DNA from: Mycolicibacter arupensis
GTDB taxonomy: Bacteria; Actinomycetota; Actinomycetes; Mycobacteriales; Mycobacteriaceae
Assembly (NCBI RefSeq): GCF_002086515.1
Contig: NZ_MVHH01000015.1
Coordinates: 1 to 64,000, forward strand
Direction of reading: 5' to 3'
DNA length: 64,000 nt
A program made the position numbers and the translations under genes. Positions 25,985 to 34,899 of the stretch are shown here, piece after piece. Position 1 is the first letter of the stretch, and each line of letters begins with the position of its first letter. Below the pieces are notes generated by a model. That model did not search any database, was not told the DNA's origin, and saw only the letters and a program-made list of their open reading frames with translations.

Positions 25985-26320
25985 CTACCGCTGAGCCGCG
26001 AGGTTCTTTTTGGCGGCGCGCCGCAGCTGGAATATCCGCGCGGTGCCGACCAGGGCGGTCAACAGCCCGCCGCAGATGGCCGCGAGCAGGATCGCCACGC
26101 CCGCGGGCAGGCTCCACGTCCAGGTCAAGAACGCCAGGTCCACCGGTGCGGTGTTCTGGGTGACGAACACCAGCAGCACGATCAGAACCAGGAAACCGGC
26201 GATCAGCGCTGTCCACAGCGCGCCGGCACGGGTCAACGGCATGCTCGGCGGAGGAGGAGGCGGCGGTGTGCTGATGTCGCCCTGCGCTGGGTCGAAGGGC
26301 ACGCTCGGATCGCTGCTCAT
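25985..26320 (-). CDS. LapA-domain (DUF1049) membrane protein
   Basis: Protein of 111 residues. A Pro-rich cytoplasmic N-terminus (TPPPPPPPSMPLTRAGA) precedes two membrane helices, ALIAGFLVLIVLLVFVTQNT and LPAGVAILLAAICGGLLTALVG. FVTQNTAPVDLAFLTWTWSLPAG is the typical LapA pattern. A basic tail RRAAKKN ends it. Function in actinobacteria unknown; the E. coli homologue acts with LapB in LPS control. Convergent with the phosphatase gene, one base between stops. Confidence 0.85.
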   Translation of the reverse strand: MSSDPSVPFDPAQGDISTPPPPPPPSMPLTRAGALWTALIAGFLVLIVLLVFVTQNTAPVDLAFLTWTWSLPAGVAILLAAICGGLLTALVGTARIFQLRRAAKKNLAAQR

Positions 26321-26423
26321 GGGGACATCTTGCCGCCTGCGGCGCGGAAATAACCGGGTTCTCGTGACTTTGAGCACCGGGGGCCCTACTGCGGGCTCGC
26401 GGCGGGTCGCCTACGGTGGGTTG

Positions 26424-27020
26424 GTGAGCTCAGCCCCGTCCAACCCGTGGCCGGCCATTCTGACCTGGCGGGCGCCCGACGCCCCCCGCATGGAGTCGGT
26501 GCGGGTGCAGTTGTCCGGAAACCGCATCAGGGCCAACGGCCGGATCGTGTCCGGCGCCACCGCGGACCATCCGGCGTTCGGCGTCTATTACGACCTGCAC
26601 ACCGATGAGTCCGGCGCCACCAAACGGCTGGGCCTGACCGTCTCGCTCGCCGAACGTGAACGTCAGCTGGTGATCGCCCGTGACGAAGAGAACATGTGGC
26701 TGGTGACCGACGCCCGGGGACAGTCGCGCGCGGCCTACGACGGCGCGCTGGATATCGACATGCTGTTCAGCCCGTTCTTCAACACGCTGCCGATCCGGCG
26801 GGCGCGGCTGCAGGAGCGCGCTGGCACGATCACCCTGCCCACGCTGTACCTGAACCTGCCCGACATGACGGTGGTGGCGGCAACGGCCAGCTACAGCAGC
26901 GCGGGGACCGGTGACGGCATCAAGGTGATCTCGCCGGGCACCGACGCTCGGGGCGTCACCGTCACCGTCGACGCCGACGGTTTCGTCATCGACTATCCCG
27001 GGTTGGCAACGCGGATCTGA
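26424..27020 (+). CDS. Putative glycolipid-binding domain protein
   Basis: Protein of 198 residues resembling the putative glycolipid-binding family (PA1994-like). It opens [32 protein letters not shown], and contains [23 protein letters not shown] and [16 protein letters not shown], all typical of that beta-rich fold. GTG at 26424 is chosen (TTG at 26421 just before). No signal peptide. Its last 35 bases overlap the end of tyrA on the other strand. Ligand unproven. Confidence 0.75.
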   Translation: MSSAPSNPWPAILTWRAPDAPRMESVRVQLSGNRIRANGRIVSGATADHPAFGVYYDLHTDESGATKRLGLTVSLAERERQLVIARDEENMWLVTDARGQSRAAYDGALDIDMLFSPFFNTLPIRRARLQERAGTITLPTLYLNLPDMTVVAATASYSSAGTGDGIKVISPGTDARGVTVTVDADGFVIDYPGLATRI

Positions 27021-27972
27021 TCACCCCGCCGGCTCGGCCGGCGGCGGCCAGTTCCCGGCGCCAGTCGGTGGCGCCCACGACGACGGTGACGATCTCGCTG
27101 CGGGGAAAGTTGTCGTAGCGCGTGCGCGCGGCATGCCCATGATTGACCAGTTCGGCCACCGAGTCCGACGCCGACAGTGAGTCGCGCGCGTCGGCCAGCA
27201 GCGCGATGGCACGATCCAGGGCCGGCAGCAGTTGCTGCCAGTTGGCCTCGCACATAGCCCGGACCAGGTCCGGGGCAGTCCCGGCGACTCGGGTGCCGTC
27301 CCGGAACGATCCCGCCGCCAGGGCGAACGCCAGCGGGACATCGGCGGCGGTGACGGCCAGCGCCTCGGCCAGCAGATGCGGCAGATGCGAAATGGCGGCC
27401 GCGGCGGCGTCGTGCTCGGTGGAGCGGGCCGGAACCGCCACCGATCCGCAGTCCAGGATCAGATCCAGCACCTCGGCGAACACCTGCGGATCGACGTGGT
27501 CGTCGACACTGATCACCCACGGCGCGCCCTGGAACAGCTCGGCGTGCCCGGCCGGCCAGCCGGAATGGGCGGTACCGGCCATCGGGTGGCCGCCGACGAA
27601 GCGGGTCTGCAGTCCGGCGGCGGTGATCGCCTCGAGCACCGCGCTCTTGACGCTGGTGACGTCGGTCAGCGGGCATTGGGGTGCCAGCCGGCTGATGGGG
27701 CCGAGCAGCATCGGCAGCGCCGGCACGGGGACGGCGATCACGATCAGGGCACCCGTCTGCGCGGCCCGGGTCAGGGCCGATTCCAGCTCGGTGGTGGCGT
27801 CGAAACCGTCGGCCACCGCGGCGTTGACCCCGTCGGCGGACCTGTTGTAGCCGAACGCCTCCCGGCCGGCTGCCGCTGCCGCACGCAGCACCGAGCCGCC
27901 GATCAGGCCCAGCCCCAATACGCACACCGGTGTTTTCACTGTGCTTGCCGTCACCTGTCCAGGTTGGCACAC
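26986..27972 (-). CDS. tyrA: Prephenate dehydrogenase
   Basis: NAD(P)-dependent dehydrogenase of about 320 residues making 4-hydroxyphenylpyruvate for tyrosine. The Rossmann motif is [21 protein letters not shown]. Substrate-site motifs: [28 protein letters not shown], and [13 protein letters not shown] in the helical domain, with [20 protein letters not shown]. No ACT domain. Start is uncertain among GTGs at 27972, 27954 and 27939; the last begins nearest to the family start. It can pair with HisC2/Pat (12.9 kb) for the transamination step. Confidence 0.9.
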   Translation of the reverse strand: MCQPGQVTASTVKTPVCVLGLGLIGGSVLRAAAAAGREAFGYNRSADGVNAAVADGFDATTELESALTRAAQTGALIVIAVPVPALPMLLGPISRLAPQCPLTDVTSVKSAVLEAITAAGLQTRFVGGHPMAGTAHSGWPAGHAELFQGAPWVISVDDHVDPQVFAEVLDLILDCGSVAVPARSTEHDAAAAAISHLPHLLAEALAVTAADVPLAFALAAGSFRDGTRVAGTAPDLVRAMCEANWQQLLPALDRAIALLADARDSLSASDSVAELVNHGHAARTRYDNFPRSEIVTVVVGATDWRRELAAAGRAGGVIRSALPTRDSR

Positions 27973-28011
27973 GCTGGTAAAGGGCGTAGACGGCGACTAC
28001 CGTAGGCGCCC

Positions 28012-28527
28012 ATGGGAGCACAGAGCTCGTCCGCACAGGGCCGGCCGGCAGACACGCTGGACGGTTTCGGAGTGGCTGTTGTGCGCGAAGACGGCAAGTG
28101 GCGTTGCACGTCGATGCGCGCCGCAGCGCTTACCAGCCTTTCCACAGCAGAGACGGAGCTTCGTGAGTTACGCAGTGCCGGAGCGGTTTTCGGTCTGATC
28201 GACGTCGACGACGAGTTTTTCGTAATCATCCGGCCCGGCCCGGCCGGCACCCGGCTGCTGCTCTCGGACGCCACGGCCGCGCTGGACTACGACCTCGCCG
28301 ACGAGGTGCTTGAGGAGATCGACGCCGATATCGACGCCGATGACCTGGAAGACGCCGACCCGTTCGAGGAGGGCGATCTCGCGGTGCTGTCCGACATCGG
28401 GCTGCCCGCCGCGGTGCTCAGCGTCATCCTGGACGAGTCCGACCTGAGCGTCGAAGAGCAACTGCACCGGATCGCCACCGAGATGGGATTCGACGAGCAG
28501 CTCACCGCGGCGCTGCCGCAGCGGTGA
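28012..28527 (+). CDS. tRNA adenosine deaminase-associated protein
   Basis: Acidic protein of 171 residues, matching the actinobacterial TadA-associated family (TIGR03941 type). It starts with a disordered leader, then DGFGVAVVREDGKWRCTSM, FVIIRPGPAGTRLLLSDATAALDYDLADEVL and a very acidic stretch (EEIDADIDADDLEDADPFEEG). Ends with DLSVEEQLHRIATEMGF. The stop overlaps the tadA GTG start, so both are co-translated. A role helping tRNA A34 deamination is inferred from this fixed pairing. Confidence 0.85.
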   Translation: MGAQSSSAQGRPADTLDGFGVAVVREDGKWRCTSMRAAALTSLSTAETELRELRSAGAVFGLIDVDDEFFVIIRPGPAGTRLLLSDATAALDYDLADEVLEEIDADIDADDLEDADPFEEGDLAVLSDIGLPAAVLSVILDESDLSVEEQLHRIATEMGFDEQLTAALPQR

Positions 28528-28991
28528 CCGGCGCGCCCGCCGACGAGGACCTGATCCGCGCGGCCCTGGTGGCGGCCGGGCGGGCCGGTCCCGGTGATGT
28601 TCCCGTGGGTGCGGTGATCGTGGGTCCCGACGGCACCGTGCTGGCGCAGGCGGCCAATGCTCGCGAAGCCCTGGGCGACCCCACCGCCCATGCCGAGGTG
28701 CTGGCGATCCGCGCTGCGGCCGCCGTGCTGGGCGACGGCTGGCGACTGACCGGCGCGACGTTGGCCGTCACCCTGGAGCCGTGCACCATGTGCGCGGGTG
28801 CCCTGGTGGCCGCGCGGGTGGAGCGTCTGGTGTTCGGCGCCTATGAACCCAAGACCGGCGCGGTCGGCTCACTGTGGGACGTGGTGCGGGATCGGCGCCT
28901 CAATCACCGCCCGCAGGTGCGCGGTGGAGTGCTGGCCGCCGAGTGCGCTGCGCCACTGGAAGAGTTCTTCGCCCGACAGCGATTGGGCTGA
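28524..28991 (+). CDS. tadA: tRNA-specific adenosine deaminase
   Basis: Zinc deaminase of 155 residues that converts A34 to inosine in tRNA-Arg(ACG). Zinc and catalysis: H56-A-E58 in DPTAHAEVLAI, and C87/C90 in LEPCTMCAGALVAARV. FGAYEPKTGAVGSLWDVVRD is the TadA-specific loop. GTG at 28524 overlaps the previous stop as GTGA. Its tRNA substrate gene lies at 14154-14226. Terminal ECAAPLEEFFARQR is the family's helical end. Confidence 0.92.
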   Translation: MTGAPADEDLIRAALVAAGRAGPGDVPVGAVIVGPDGTVLAQAANAREALGDPTAHAEVLAIRAAAAVLGDGWRLTGATLAVTLEPCTMCAGALVAARVERLVFGAYEPKTGAVGSLWDVVRDRRLNHRPQVRGGVLAAECAAPLEEFFARQRLG

Positions 28992-29020
28992 GGGGCACTT
29001 CGTTGGGTACGCTGTCCCGC

Positions 29021-29111
29021 GGTGGCGTGTCCGAGCGGCCTAAGGAGCACGCCTCGAAAGCGTGTGTGGGGTAACCCCCCACCGAGGGTTCAAATCCCTC
29101 CGCCACCGCCA
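29021..29111 (+). tRNA. tRNA-Ser (anticodon CGA)
   Basis: Acceptor GGTGGCG/CGCCACC, G discriminator, encoded CCA. Anticodon stem CACGC/GCGTG encloses CTCGAAA, anticodon CGA. Long variable arm (TGGGG...CCCCA). Acceptor and T arm are almost those of the tRNA-Ser(TGA) at 4717. Confidence 0.95.
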
Positions 29112-29115
29112 AGAG

Positions 29116-29150
29116 CCCCGCTCCTGTCTATGCAGGTAGCGGGGTTTTTT
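29116..29150 (+). terminator. Intrinsic terminator after tRNA-Ser(CGA)
   Basis: CCCCGCT pairs with AGCGGGG, with an inner CCTG/CAGG, followed by six T. A textbook Rho-independent terminator, rare in this window. Confidence 0.88.
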
Positions 29151-29321
29151 GCGCTCTGCATGCAGTCCCGGTCAGGCTCCCGTGCCCCCACACTTTGCCC
29201 ACAACCCGGCTACCTGTGGGTTAATGCCGGCTGTGCAGAGTGGCCGCGGCAGTCCGCGCCCTACGAACCATGTGGTCCGCGATAGGGACCCTCTTCGGCT
29301 CCAATGACCCCTTCTGACGAT

Positions 29322-29654
29322 CTAGTGTTGCAGCGTGTCGGGGCACATGTATCGCTGCGCACCCTCAATCAGGGGATCGCGGTAAGCGTTCTGCTGAAAC
29401 CCCAGAAACGGGATGTCCGCGGTGGTACCGCCGTTGTGGAACACATCGCACACCATATTGGCGACCATGACGTTGCTGACGTCAGCGCCCGGCGTACCGA
29501 AGTAGCCCTGCGGAACACCCTGCGAGTGGATGAAGTCCAGGAACTCCTGCTTATCCGCACTCGCCACTGCGCCTGTCCAGAAAAGCAATCCCAACGAGGC
29601 CACAGCCACACCAGTCAGCCGCAGGACGTTCCTTGTCGCACCACTTCTTGTCAT
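29322..29654 (-). CDS. Secreted DUF732 family protein
   Basis: Protein of 110 residues with a signal peptide (LTGVAVASLGLLFWTGAVASA, cleavage after ASA). The mature part reads DKQEFLDFIHSQGVPQGYFG, ADVSNVMVANMVCDVFHNGG and YMCPDTLQH: two cysteines and the DUF732 pattern of small exported mycobacterial proteins. ATG at 29654 is the start. Function unknown. No operon partner; divergent from the nuclease gene by 169 bases in which no gene is seen. Confidence 0.85.
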   Translation of the reverse strand: MTRSGATRNVLRLTGVAVASLGLLFWTGAVASADKQEFLDFIHSQGVPQGYFGTPGADVSNVMVANMVCDVFHNGGTTADIPFLGFQQNAYRDPLIEGAQRYMCPDTLQH

Positions 29655-29823
29655 TCCCCAGAGATATCACCTGACGCATTGCCATCGCAGGTTGTCGTAG
29701 GCCGGCGCCAGGCCAGAAAGTGAATCACGGCCGTCCGCGGTAGTAGTAGCAGCGCACCCCGTTTGCTAACAACGCGACAAACCGCACAATGGCGCTTCGC
29801 CTCGCAGGTAACCTGACCATTCC

Positions 29824-30549
29824 ATGAGGCTCACAGTGCCGGTCCGCGTCGCACTTATCGCGGCCCCGGTCCTCGTGTTTCTGCCTGTTGGCGTCGTGTC
29901 GGTCGTCGAAAAGTCTTCCAGCGCATCCACGGTGGTCACTTCGAACTATCCGACCACCTCGCGCGCCGTCGCAGAACCCCGCCCTGCTCTGACGAAGCTC
30001 AACTCCCTGCCGGTCAAGGGACGTGCGCCGAAGACGCATTTCGGTCGAGCACTGTTCGGCGACCAATGGACAGACGATGTAACCGTTGAAGGCGGCCACA
30101 ACGGGTGCGATACCCGCAACGACATGCTGCGCCGTGATCTCGCCGGGGCCGGCTTCAAACCTGGTCGCAAGACCTGCGTTGTCCTTTCCGGCACCCTGAA
30201 CGACCCTTATACCGGCGAGACGATCCTGTTCCAGCGGGGCGCCGGATCATCGAGTCAAGTCCAGGTAGACCACGTCGTTCCGCTACTCGACGCATGGCAG
30301 AAGGGTGCCCAGGACTGGGACTACATGGCCCGTCGAAACTTCGCCAATGACCCCATCAACCTGCAAACCACCACTGCCGCAGCCAATCGAGAGAAGGGCT
30401 CCGCAGATGCGGCCACATGGCTGCCGCCCAATAAGGCTTACCGCTGCACCTATGCAACCCGCATCATCGACATCAAGGCCCGCTACGGGCTGTGGGTGAC
30501 CCAATCTGAGCGTGACGCGCTGGCCCGTGTGCTCGCCGAATACTGCTAG
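29824..30549 (+). CDS. Secreted HNH-type nuclease (DUF1524 family)
   Basis: Protein of 241 residues. An N-terminal hydrophobic signal (VALIAAPVLVFLPVGVVSVV) precedes the mature domain. The nuclease core has QVQVDHVVPLLDAWQKGA (H150 the general base) and NDPINLQTTTAAANREKGSADAATW, the HNH-like pattern of the GmrSD C-terminal/DUF1524 family. Cysteines at about 95, 118, 208 and 241 could form disulfides, fitting export. Such secreted nucleases are common in actinobacteria, with roles in DNA scavenging or competition; no immunity gene is apparent here. Confidence 0.85.
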   Translation: MRLTVPVRVALIAAPVLVFLPVGVVSVVEKSSSASTVVTSNYPTTSRAVAEPRPALTKLNSLPVKGRAPKTHFGRALFGDQWTDDVTVEGGHNGCDTRNDMLRRDLAGAGFKPGRKTCVVLSGTLNDPYTGETILFQRGAGSSSQVQVDHVVPLLDAWQKGAQDWDYMARRNFANDPINLQTTTAAANREKGSADAATWLPPNKAYRCTYATRIIDIKARYGLWVTQSERDALARVLAEYC

Positions 30550-30631
30550 CCGCAACGGGCATGAATGCCCACGTCTGGCCCACTTCCGGGGTGATCTCCA
30601 ACCCGCGAAATCCGGTCCATCGACCCGCTGA

Positions 30632-31267
30632 TCAGCGCGGCCGGTCCACCGCATACGTCCCGGCGTCGTCGACGAACTCCACCCGTACCTGGCGCGCTGC
30701 GCCGTCCACGGTGACCGAGCAGGTGAAGCTGGTGCCGCTGCGCACGGTCGGGTTGACCCCGTTGTTGCAGCGGACGTTCGTCACGTCCGTGCGTCCGTAG
30801 CCGTCGATCGGGTCGGTGAGTACCTGGCGCACACCGTCCTGTGCCCGTGACACGTCCAGCTCGACCGGTCCGGACCCGCCCACGCCACGTAGCACCCATG
30901 CCAGCAGCACGGTCAGGGCAAGCAGCCCGGTGATGGCCGTGGCGATCAATAGCGCCCGGCTCGGTCGAGACGGGGGAGCGGCGGGCGTGGGGCGTTGGCC
31001 GGCGGCCGCCTTGGGCTGCGCGTGGTCCCGCCGCACCGGCGGCCGCGGACCGGGCGCCGCGGGCCGGTGCCCCCGCGGTGGCCGGGGAGCCTGCGGTGGA
31101 GGTGTCGGGGGCCGGCGCAACTCGAGGTACCAGGGCTGCTCGGGCGGCCGGGGGCGCCGCACCGGCGGCGGTTGTGGTCCCCGCGGCCGGGGCGGCTGCT
31201 GCGGTGGCCGCGGCAGCGGGTTGGCCCTGCGGTCCGGGGGCCTGCGCGGGTCTTCGGGATGGCTCAC
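30632..31267 (-). CDS. Membrane-anchored DUF4333 protein with Pro-rich N-terminus
   Basis: Protein of 211 residues. The first 105 residues are Pro/Arg-rich and probably disordered in the cytoplasm (PPRPRGPQPPPVRRPRPPEQ). One helix follows (ALLIATAITGLLALTVLLAW). The outer domain is DUF4333: VRQVLTDPIDGYGRTDVTNVRC then GTSFTCSVTVDG, with its two cysteines likely bonded. Common in mycobacteria, function unknown. It is 13 bases after the metallopeptidase stop on the same strand, so probably in that operon. Confidence 0.85.
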   Translation of the reverse strand: MSHPEDPRRPPDRRANPLPRPPQQPPRPRGPQPPPVRRPRPPEQPWYLELRRPPTPPPQAPRPPRGHRPAAPGPRPPVRRDHAQPKAAAGQRPTPAAPPSRPSRALLIATAITGLLALTVLLAWVLRGVGGSGPVELDVSRAQDGVRQVLTDPIDGYGRTDVTNVRCNNGVNPTVRSGTSFTCSVTVDGAARQVRVEFVDDAGTYAVDRPR

Positions 31268-31280
31268 GGCAGCTGGCCCA

Positions 31281-32747
31281 TCACCCGAACCGTTTCAGGC
31301 AGCCATCGCTGTCGCCGAGCAGTCCGGAGCGAAACGCCAGAATCCGGGTGAAACCCGCCGGAACCGTGTCGTCGTTGGCGTCACTGGCGACGATCCCGTT
31401 CATGAGCAGGCCGGTGACCGCCTCGTCCAGATCGCCGCCGGCCAGTGTCAGACCCGGCCCGGACGACAACGTCATGGGCTCGGCCATCCGGCGCTGCGCC
31501 ACGCCGGTCAGGCACGCCGTGCGTAACGCCGCCGCCGCGGATTCCAGATCGACCTCTCGTTCCCGCTGCACCGCAAGCGCATACCGCGACGTCACCGCCG
31601 ACAACCCGGTGTTGTCGCCCTGGGGCAGGCCCAGCGTCGACTGATCCGTCGGCGCGCTCATCTCCTGCAACGCGGGTAGGTCCACCACGATGAGGTTGGA
31701 CTCGGGGCAGTAGGCCACCGGGTCGGGCTGGTGGCCGCTGGGACATTTGCCCGACGTAGACAGATCCGGTGGGCGCGACAGGCCAAAGATCTGGCCCAGC
31801 TGTTCCATCAGGGTCGCCAGCACCGCGTCGTCGATCACCAGATCGCTTTGCGGGTTCTCCGAATCGAACAGCGAGTCCGGCAGATTGCCCCGACGAGCGC
31901 CGATCTCGTCCATGGTGATCTCGCCGCACATCTCGGCACCGCCGTCGAAGCCGGTCTGAAAAGCGCTCACCCGGTCCAGCGCCGTGCCGTGCTCGTCGGA
32001 GATCGACAGCGGATTGTCGGGCGTCGACACCGGATCGCGGATCACGATCAGACCGGCCAGCACGTGGTTGAGTCCATCGCCGGTGCTCACCTGGACCCGC
32101 GGCGAACTTCCCGCGGCGACCCACTGCAGATACACGCCGGCGAAACAGTCGGCCTGCTGTTCGCGGACCAGGGTGCGTGTCAGCGGGTTGACGGTCCCGG
32201 CCATGTTCTGCAGGGCGTGGCCGTACTCGTGGGCCAGCGTCCCGTTGATCGCCATGTCGCCGAAGTACTTTCGTGCGGTGGGCAGAAACTTGGCGCGGTC
32301 CCAGGCCATGGTGTCCAGCCGGCGGCAGTACATGGCATTCGGCAGATGGTAAACGTCTCCGCCGCACACTGGCGGTCCGTCGGGGTCGGTGGAGTCATAG
32401 GAGATCAGTGACGAGACGGGCTGAAAACGTCCAGGCAGCTCCGGGCCGTAGTGCTGAGTCCAGAAGTCCTCGATGTCGTCGATCGCCAGCAGCGACAGCC
32501 GGTCGATCTCGCCGCCATCGCTGCCCTGCACGCGGGCGGTGACGGGGCCGACCTCACCGCGCGGGCCGCTGGGGCCTTCGGTGGTGGGCAGCCCGCCGAC
32601 CCGGCCGGGGTCATACAACATGGATCTCGCCTTACCCGCGACCACGGTGGGTGTGCCGGTCTGCGCGCAGCCCGACAGTGCCAGGATCACGGTGGCTACC
32701 CCGAAAAGTGTTCTGGCGGTGCGGTGGAATCGGTATCGCGGCATCAT
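31281..32747 (-). CDS. Neutral zinc metallopeptidase lipoprotein
   Basis: Exported protein of 488 residues. Lipobox LALSGC with Cys27 marks lipidation. The zinc-protease motif is H173-E174-Y-G-H177 in NGTLAHEYGHALQNMAG, with EQQADCFAGVYLQWVA giving the third ligand region (E of EQQAD). This is the putative neutral zinc metallopeptidase family. Start ATG at 32747 overlaps the amidase stop as ATGA, so the two envelope enzymes are co-translated, with the DUF4333 gene after them. Substrate unknown; cell-wall or envelope protein processing is inferred. Confidence 0.88.
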   Translation of the reverse strand: MMPRYRFHRTARTLFGVATVILALSGCAQTGTPTVVAGKARSMLYDPGRVGGLPTTEGPSGPRGEVGPVTARVQGSDGGEIDRLSLLAIDDIEDFWTQHYGPELPGRFQPVSSLISYDSTDPDGPPVCGGDVYHLPNAMYCRRLDTMAWDRAKFLPTARKYFGDMAINGTLAHEYGHALQNMAGTVNPLTRTLVREQQADCFAGVYLQWVAAGSSPRVQVSTGDGLNHVLAGLIVIRDPVSTPDNPLSISDEHGTALDRVSAFQTGFDGGAEMCGEITMDEIGARRGNLPDSLFDSENPQSDLVIDDAVLATLMEQLGQIFGLSRPPDLSTSGKCPSGHQPDPVAYCPESNLIVVDLPALQEMSAPTDQSTLGLPQGDNTGLSAVTSRYALAVQREREVDLESAAAALRTACLTGVAQRRMAEPMTLSSGPGLTLAGGDLDEAVTGLLMNGIVASDANDDTVPAGFTRILAFRSGLLGDSDGCLKRFG

Positions 32748-33487
32748 CACCTGCTCAGGTAGGCCACGATCCCGTTGGTGACGGCCGTGGCGTACTGCGC
32801 CCGCCCGTCGGCGCTCTCCAGCAGTGCTGCGTCCTGCGGATTGCGCATGTTGCCCAGCTCGACCAGCACCGCCGGATACTCGGCCAGGTTCAGCCCGGCC
32901 AGATCCGCCCGGCCGTACAGGCCTTCGGCGCCCAGATAACTCGATGGGGGAATTCCGGCTGCTGTCAGGGAATCCCGGATGTCGGCGGCCAGCGCCAGTG
33001 CCGGACCGGACTGGGCATCGTTGAGAGCCGGGCTGGAGTAGTTGACGTGAAATCCGCGGCCTGAGGCCGGTGCGCCGTCGGCGTGAATGGACACGATCGC
33101 GTCCGGGTGCGCGGCGTTGGCCGCCGCCGCCCGCGCGTCGATGCACGGGCCCACCGACGTGTCGTCACCGCGCGAGAGCTCGGTGTGCACCCCGAGCTGA
33201 TCGAGGGCGGCCCGAACGCGGTTGGTCACGTCCCAGGTCAGGGCGTGCTCGGGGTAGCCGTCGTCGGACGCGGTGCCACTGGTCTGACAGGGCTTGGTGC
33301 CGCCGCGGCCGTTAGGTACTTGCCGGCCGATCGAGGCGTCGTTGGCACCGCTGTGGCCCGGATCCAGAAAGACGGTTTTGCCGGCAATGGCGGGGGCGGT
33401 GGGATCTGCGGCGGCTGCGGGCGCCACTACGCCGGCCGCCAGGAGGAACGCGGCCGAGACAAGGGGGCCCAGGCTCCGGCGACGCAC
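32747..33487 (-). CDS. N-acetylmuramoyl-L-alanine amidase (Ami1 paralog)
   Basis: Amidase_3 zinc hydrolase of 246 residues with a signal peptide (LVSAAFLLAAGVVAPAAAA). Zinc site: H45 in FLDPGHSGAND, E in DGYPEHALTWDV, H in AIVSIHADGAPA; catalytic E in AVLVELGNMRNPQDA. Cleaves peptide stems from peptidoglycan. Closely similar along its whole length to the amidase at 63175-63933, which by synteny is Ami1 (Rv3717). This copy is instead coupled to a zinc metallopeptidase lipoprotein. It shares QVPNGRGGTK-C-QTSGTA, a loop region seen in the mycobacterial enzyme. Confidence 0.9.
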   Translation of the reverse strand: MRRRSLGPLVSAAFLLAAGVVAPAAAADPTAPAIAGKTVFLDPGHSGANDASIGRQVPNGRGGTKPCQTSGTASDDGYPEHALTWDVTNRVRAALDQLGVHTELSRGDDTSVGPCIDARAAAANAAHPDAIVSIHADGAPASGRGFHVNYSSPALNDAQSGPALALAADIRDSLTAAGIPPSSYLGAEGLYGRADLAGLNLAEYPAVLVELGNMRNPQDAALLESADGRAQYATAVTNGIVAYLSR

Positions 33488-33537
33488 CGGGCAAGACTAG
33501 CAAGCGGTCACGGGGTCCTTAGGGGTCTAATGGATCG

Positions 33538-34896
33538 ATGCAGCTGATGTCACCGCTCGATTCGGTCTTCCTGCTGACCGAGACGCGTGAGCACCCCATG
33601 CACGTCGGCGGGTTGATGTTGTTGGAGCCGCCAGAAGGCGCCGGGCCGGAGTTCGTCGGCGAGATCTACCGGGGGCTGCTGGCCGCCGGCGACCTGCAGC
33701 CCGACTTCCGCAAGCGTCCGGCGAAGCTGCTCGGCGGAATCTCCAGTGTGGGGTGGGCCTTCGACGACGACGTCGATCTCGACTACCACGTGCGGCGCTC
33801 GGCGCTGCCTGCGCCGGGGCGGGTGCGTGAATTGCTGGAGCTGACATCGAGGCTGCACGGCAGCCTGCTCGACCGGCACCGCCCGCTGTGGGAGGCCCAC
33901 GTGGTGGAGGGCCTGGCCGACGGCCGGTTCGCTGTGTATGTCAAGGTCCACCACTCGCTGATCGATGGTGTCTCACTGTTGCGACTGATGCGACGCACCC
34001 TGTCGGTCGACCCGCACGAGCCGGAACTGCGCACCCCGTGGTCCGTGCGGCTGTCGTCGCGGCCCCGCACCGAATCTTCCTCCCCGTTGGGCGAACTGAC
34101 GCAGATGGTCAAAGGCGTTGCCGCCCTGGGGCCGTCCACACTCAAGCTGGCGCGTGCCGCGCTGCTGGAACAGCAACTGACGCTGCCCTTCGAAGCGCCG
34201 CGCACCATGCTCAACGTCAAGATCGGCGGGGCGCGCCGGTGCGCGGCGCAGTCCTGGCCGGTGGAGCGGATCATTGCCGTCAAACGGGCGGCCGGGGTCA
34301 CCCTCAACGATGTGGTGCTGGCGATGTGCGCCGGGGCGCTGCGGGCCTATCTCGACGAGCAGCATGCCCTGCCGGACCATCCCCTGGTGGCGATGGTCCC
34401 GGTGAGTCTGAGGACCGAGGCCGAAGCCGATTCCGGGGGCAACATGGTCGGCGCGATTCTGTGCAATCTGGCCACCGACGTGAAGGATCCGGCGCAGCGG
34501 CTGGCGACCATCAGCGCGTCGATGCGGGGCAACAAGAAGGTGTTCAGTGAGCTGCCGCGTACCCAGGCGCTGGCCTTGTCGGCGGCCAACATGGCGCCGC
34601 TGGCGCTGGCAGCCATCCCCGGGTTCGTCTCCACGGCCAAGCCGCCGTTCAACATCGTCATCTCCAACGTGCCCGGTCCGGCCGAGCCGCTGTATTGGCA
34701 CGGCGCTCGCCTGGACGGCAACTATCCGATGTCGATCGCCTTGGATGGCCAGGCGCTGAACATGACCGTCGTCAGCAATGCCGGCAACCTCGACTTCGGG
34801 CTGGTCGGCTGCCGTCGCTCGGTGCCGCATCTGCAACGACTGCTCGGGCACCTGGACACGGCGCTGGAGGACCTGGAACACGCCCTGGGGGTGTAA
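33538..34896 (+). CDS. WS/DGAT-family acyltransferase (triacylglycerol synthase)
   Basis: Wax ester synthase/diacylglycerol acyltransferase of 452 residues. The catalytic HHxxxDG is H138-H139-SLI-D143-G144 in VKVHHSLIDGVSLL. Other family blocks: MSPLDSVFLLTE at the N-terminus, NDVVLAMCAGALRAYL, and PPFNIVISNVPGP. It transfers acyl-CoA to diacylglycerol, storing triacylglycerol. By position it corresponds to tgs2 (Rv3734c), 3 bases before the Nudix gene as Rv3733c. Membrane-associated without clear transmembrane helices. Confidence 0.9.
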   Translation: MQLMSPLDSVFLLTETREHPMHVGGLMLLEPPEGAGPEFVGEIYRGLLAAGDLQPDFRKRPAKLLGGISSVGWAFDDDVDLDYHVRRSALPAPGRVRELLELTSRLHGSLLDRHRPLWEAHVVEGLADGRFAVYVKVHHSLIDGVSLLRLMRRTLSVDPHEPELRTPWSVRLSSRPRTESSSPLGELTQMVKGVAALGPSTLKLARAALLEQQLTLPFEAPRTMLNVKIGGARRCAAQSWPVERIIAVKRAAGVTLNDVVLAMCAGALRAYLDEQHALPDHPLVAMVPVSLRTEAEADSGGNMVGAILCNLATDVKDPAQRLATISASMRGNKKVFSELPRTQALALSAANMAPLALAAIPGFVSTAKPPFNIVISNVPGPAEPLYWHGARLDGNYPMSIALDGQALNMTVVSNAGNLDFGLVGCRRSVPHLQRLLGHLDTALEDLEHALGV

Positions 34897-34899
34897 AAG

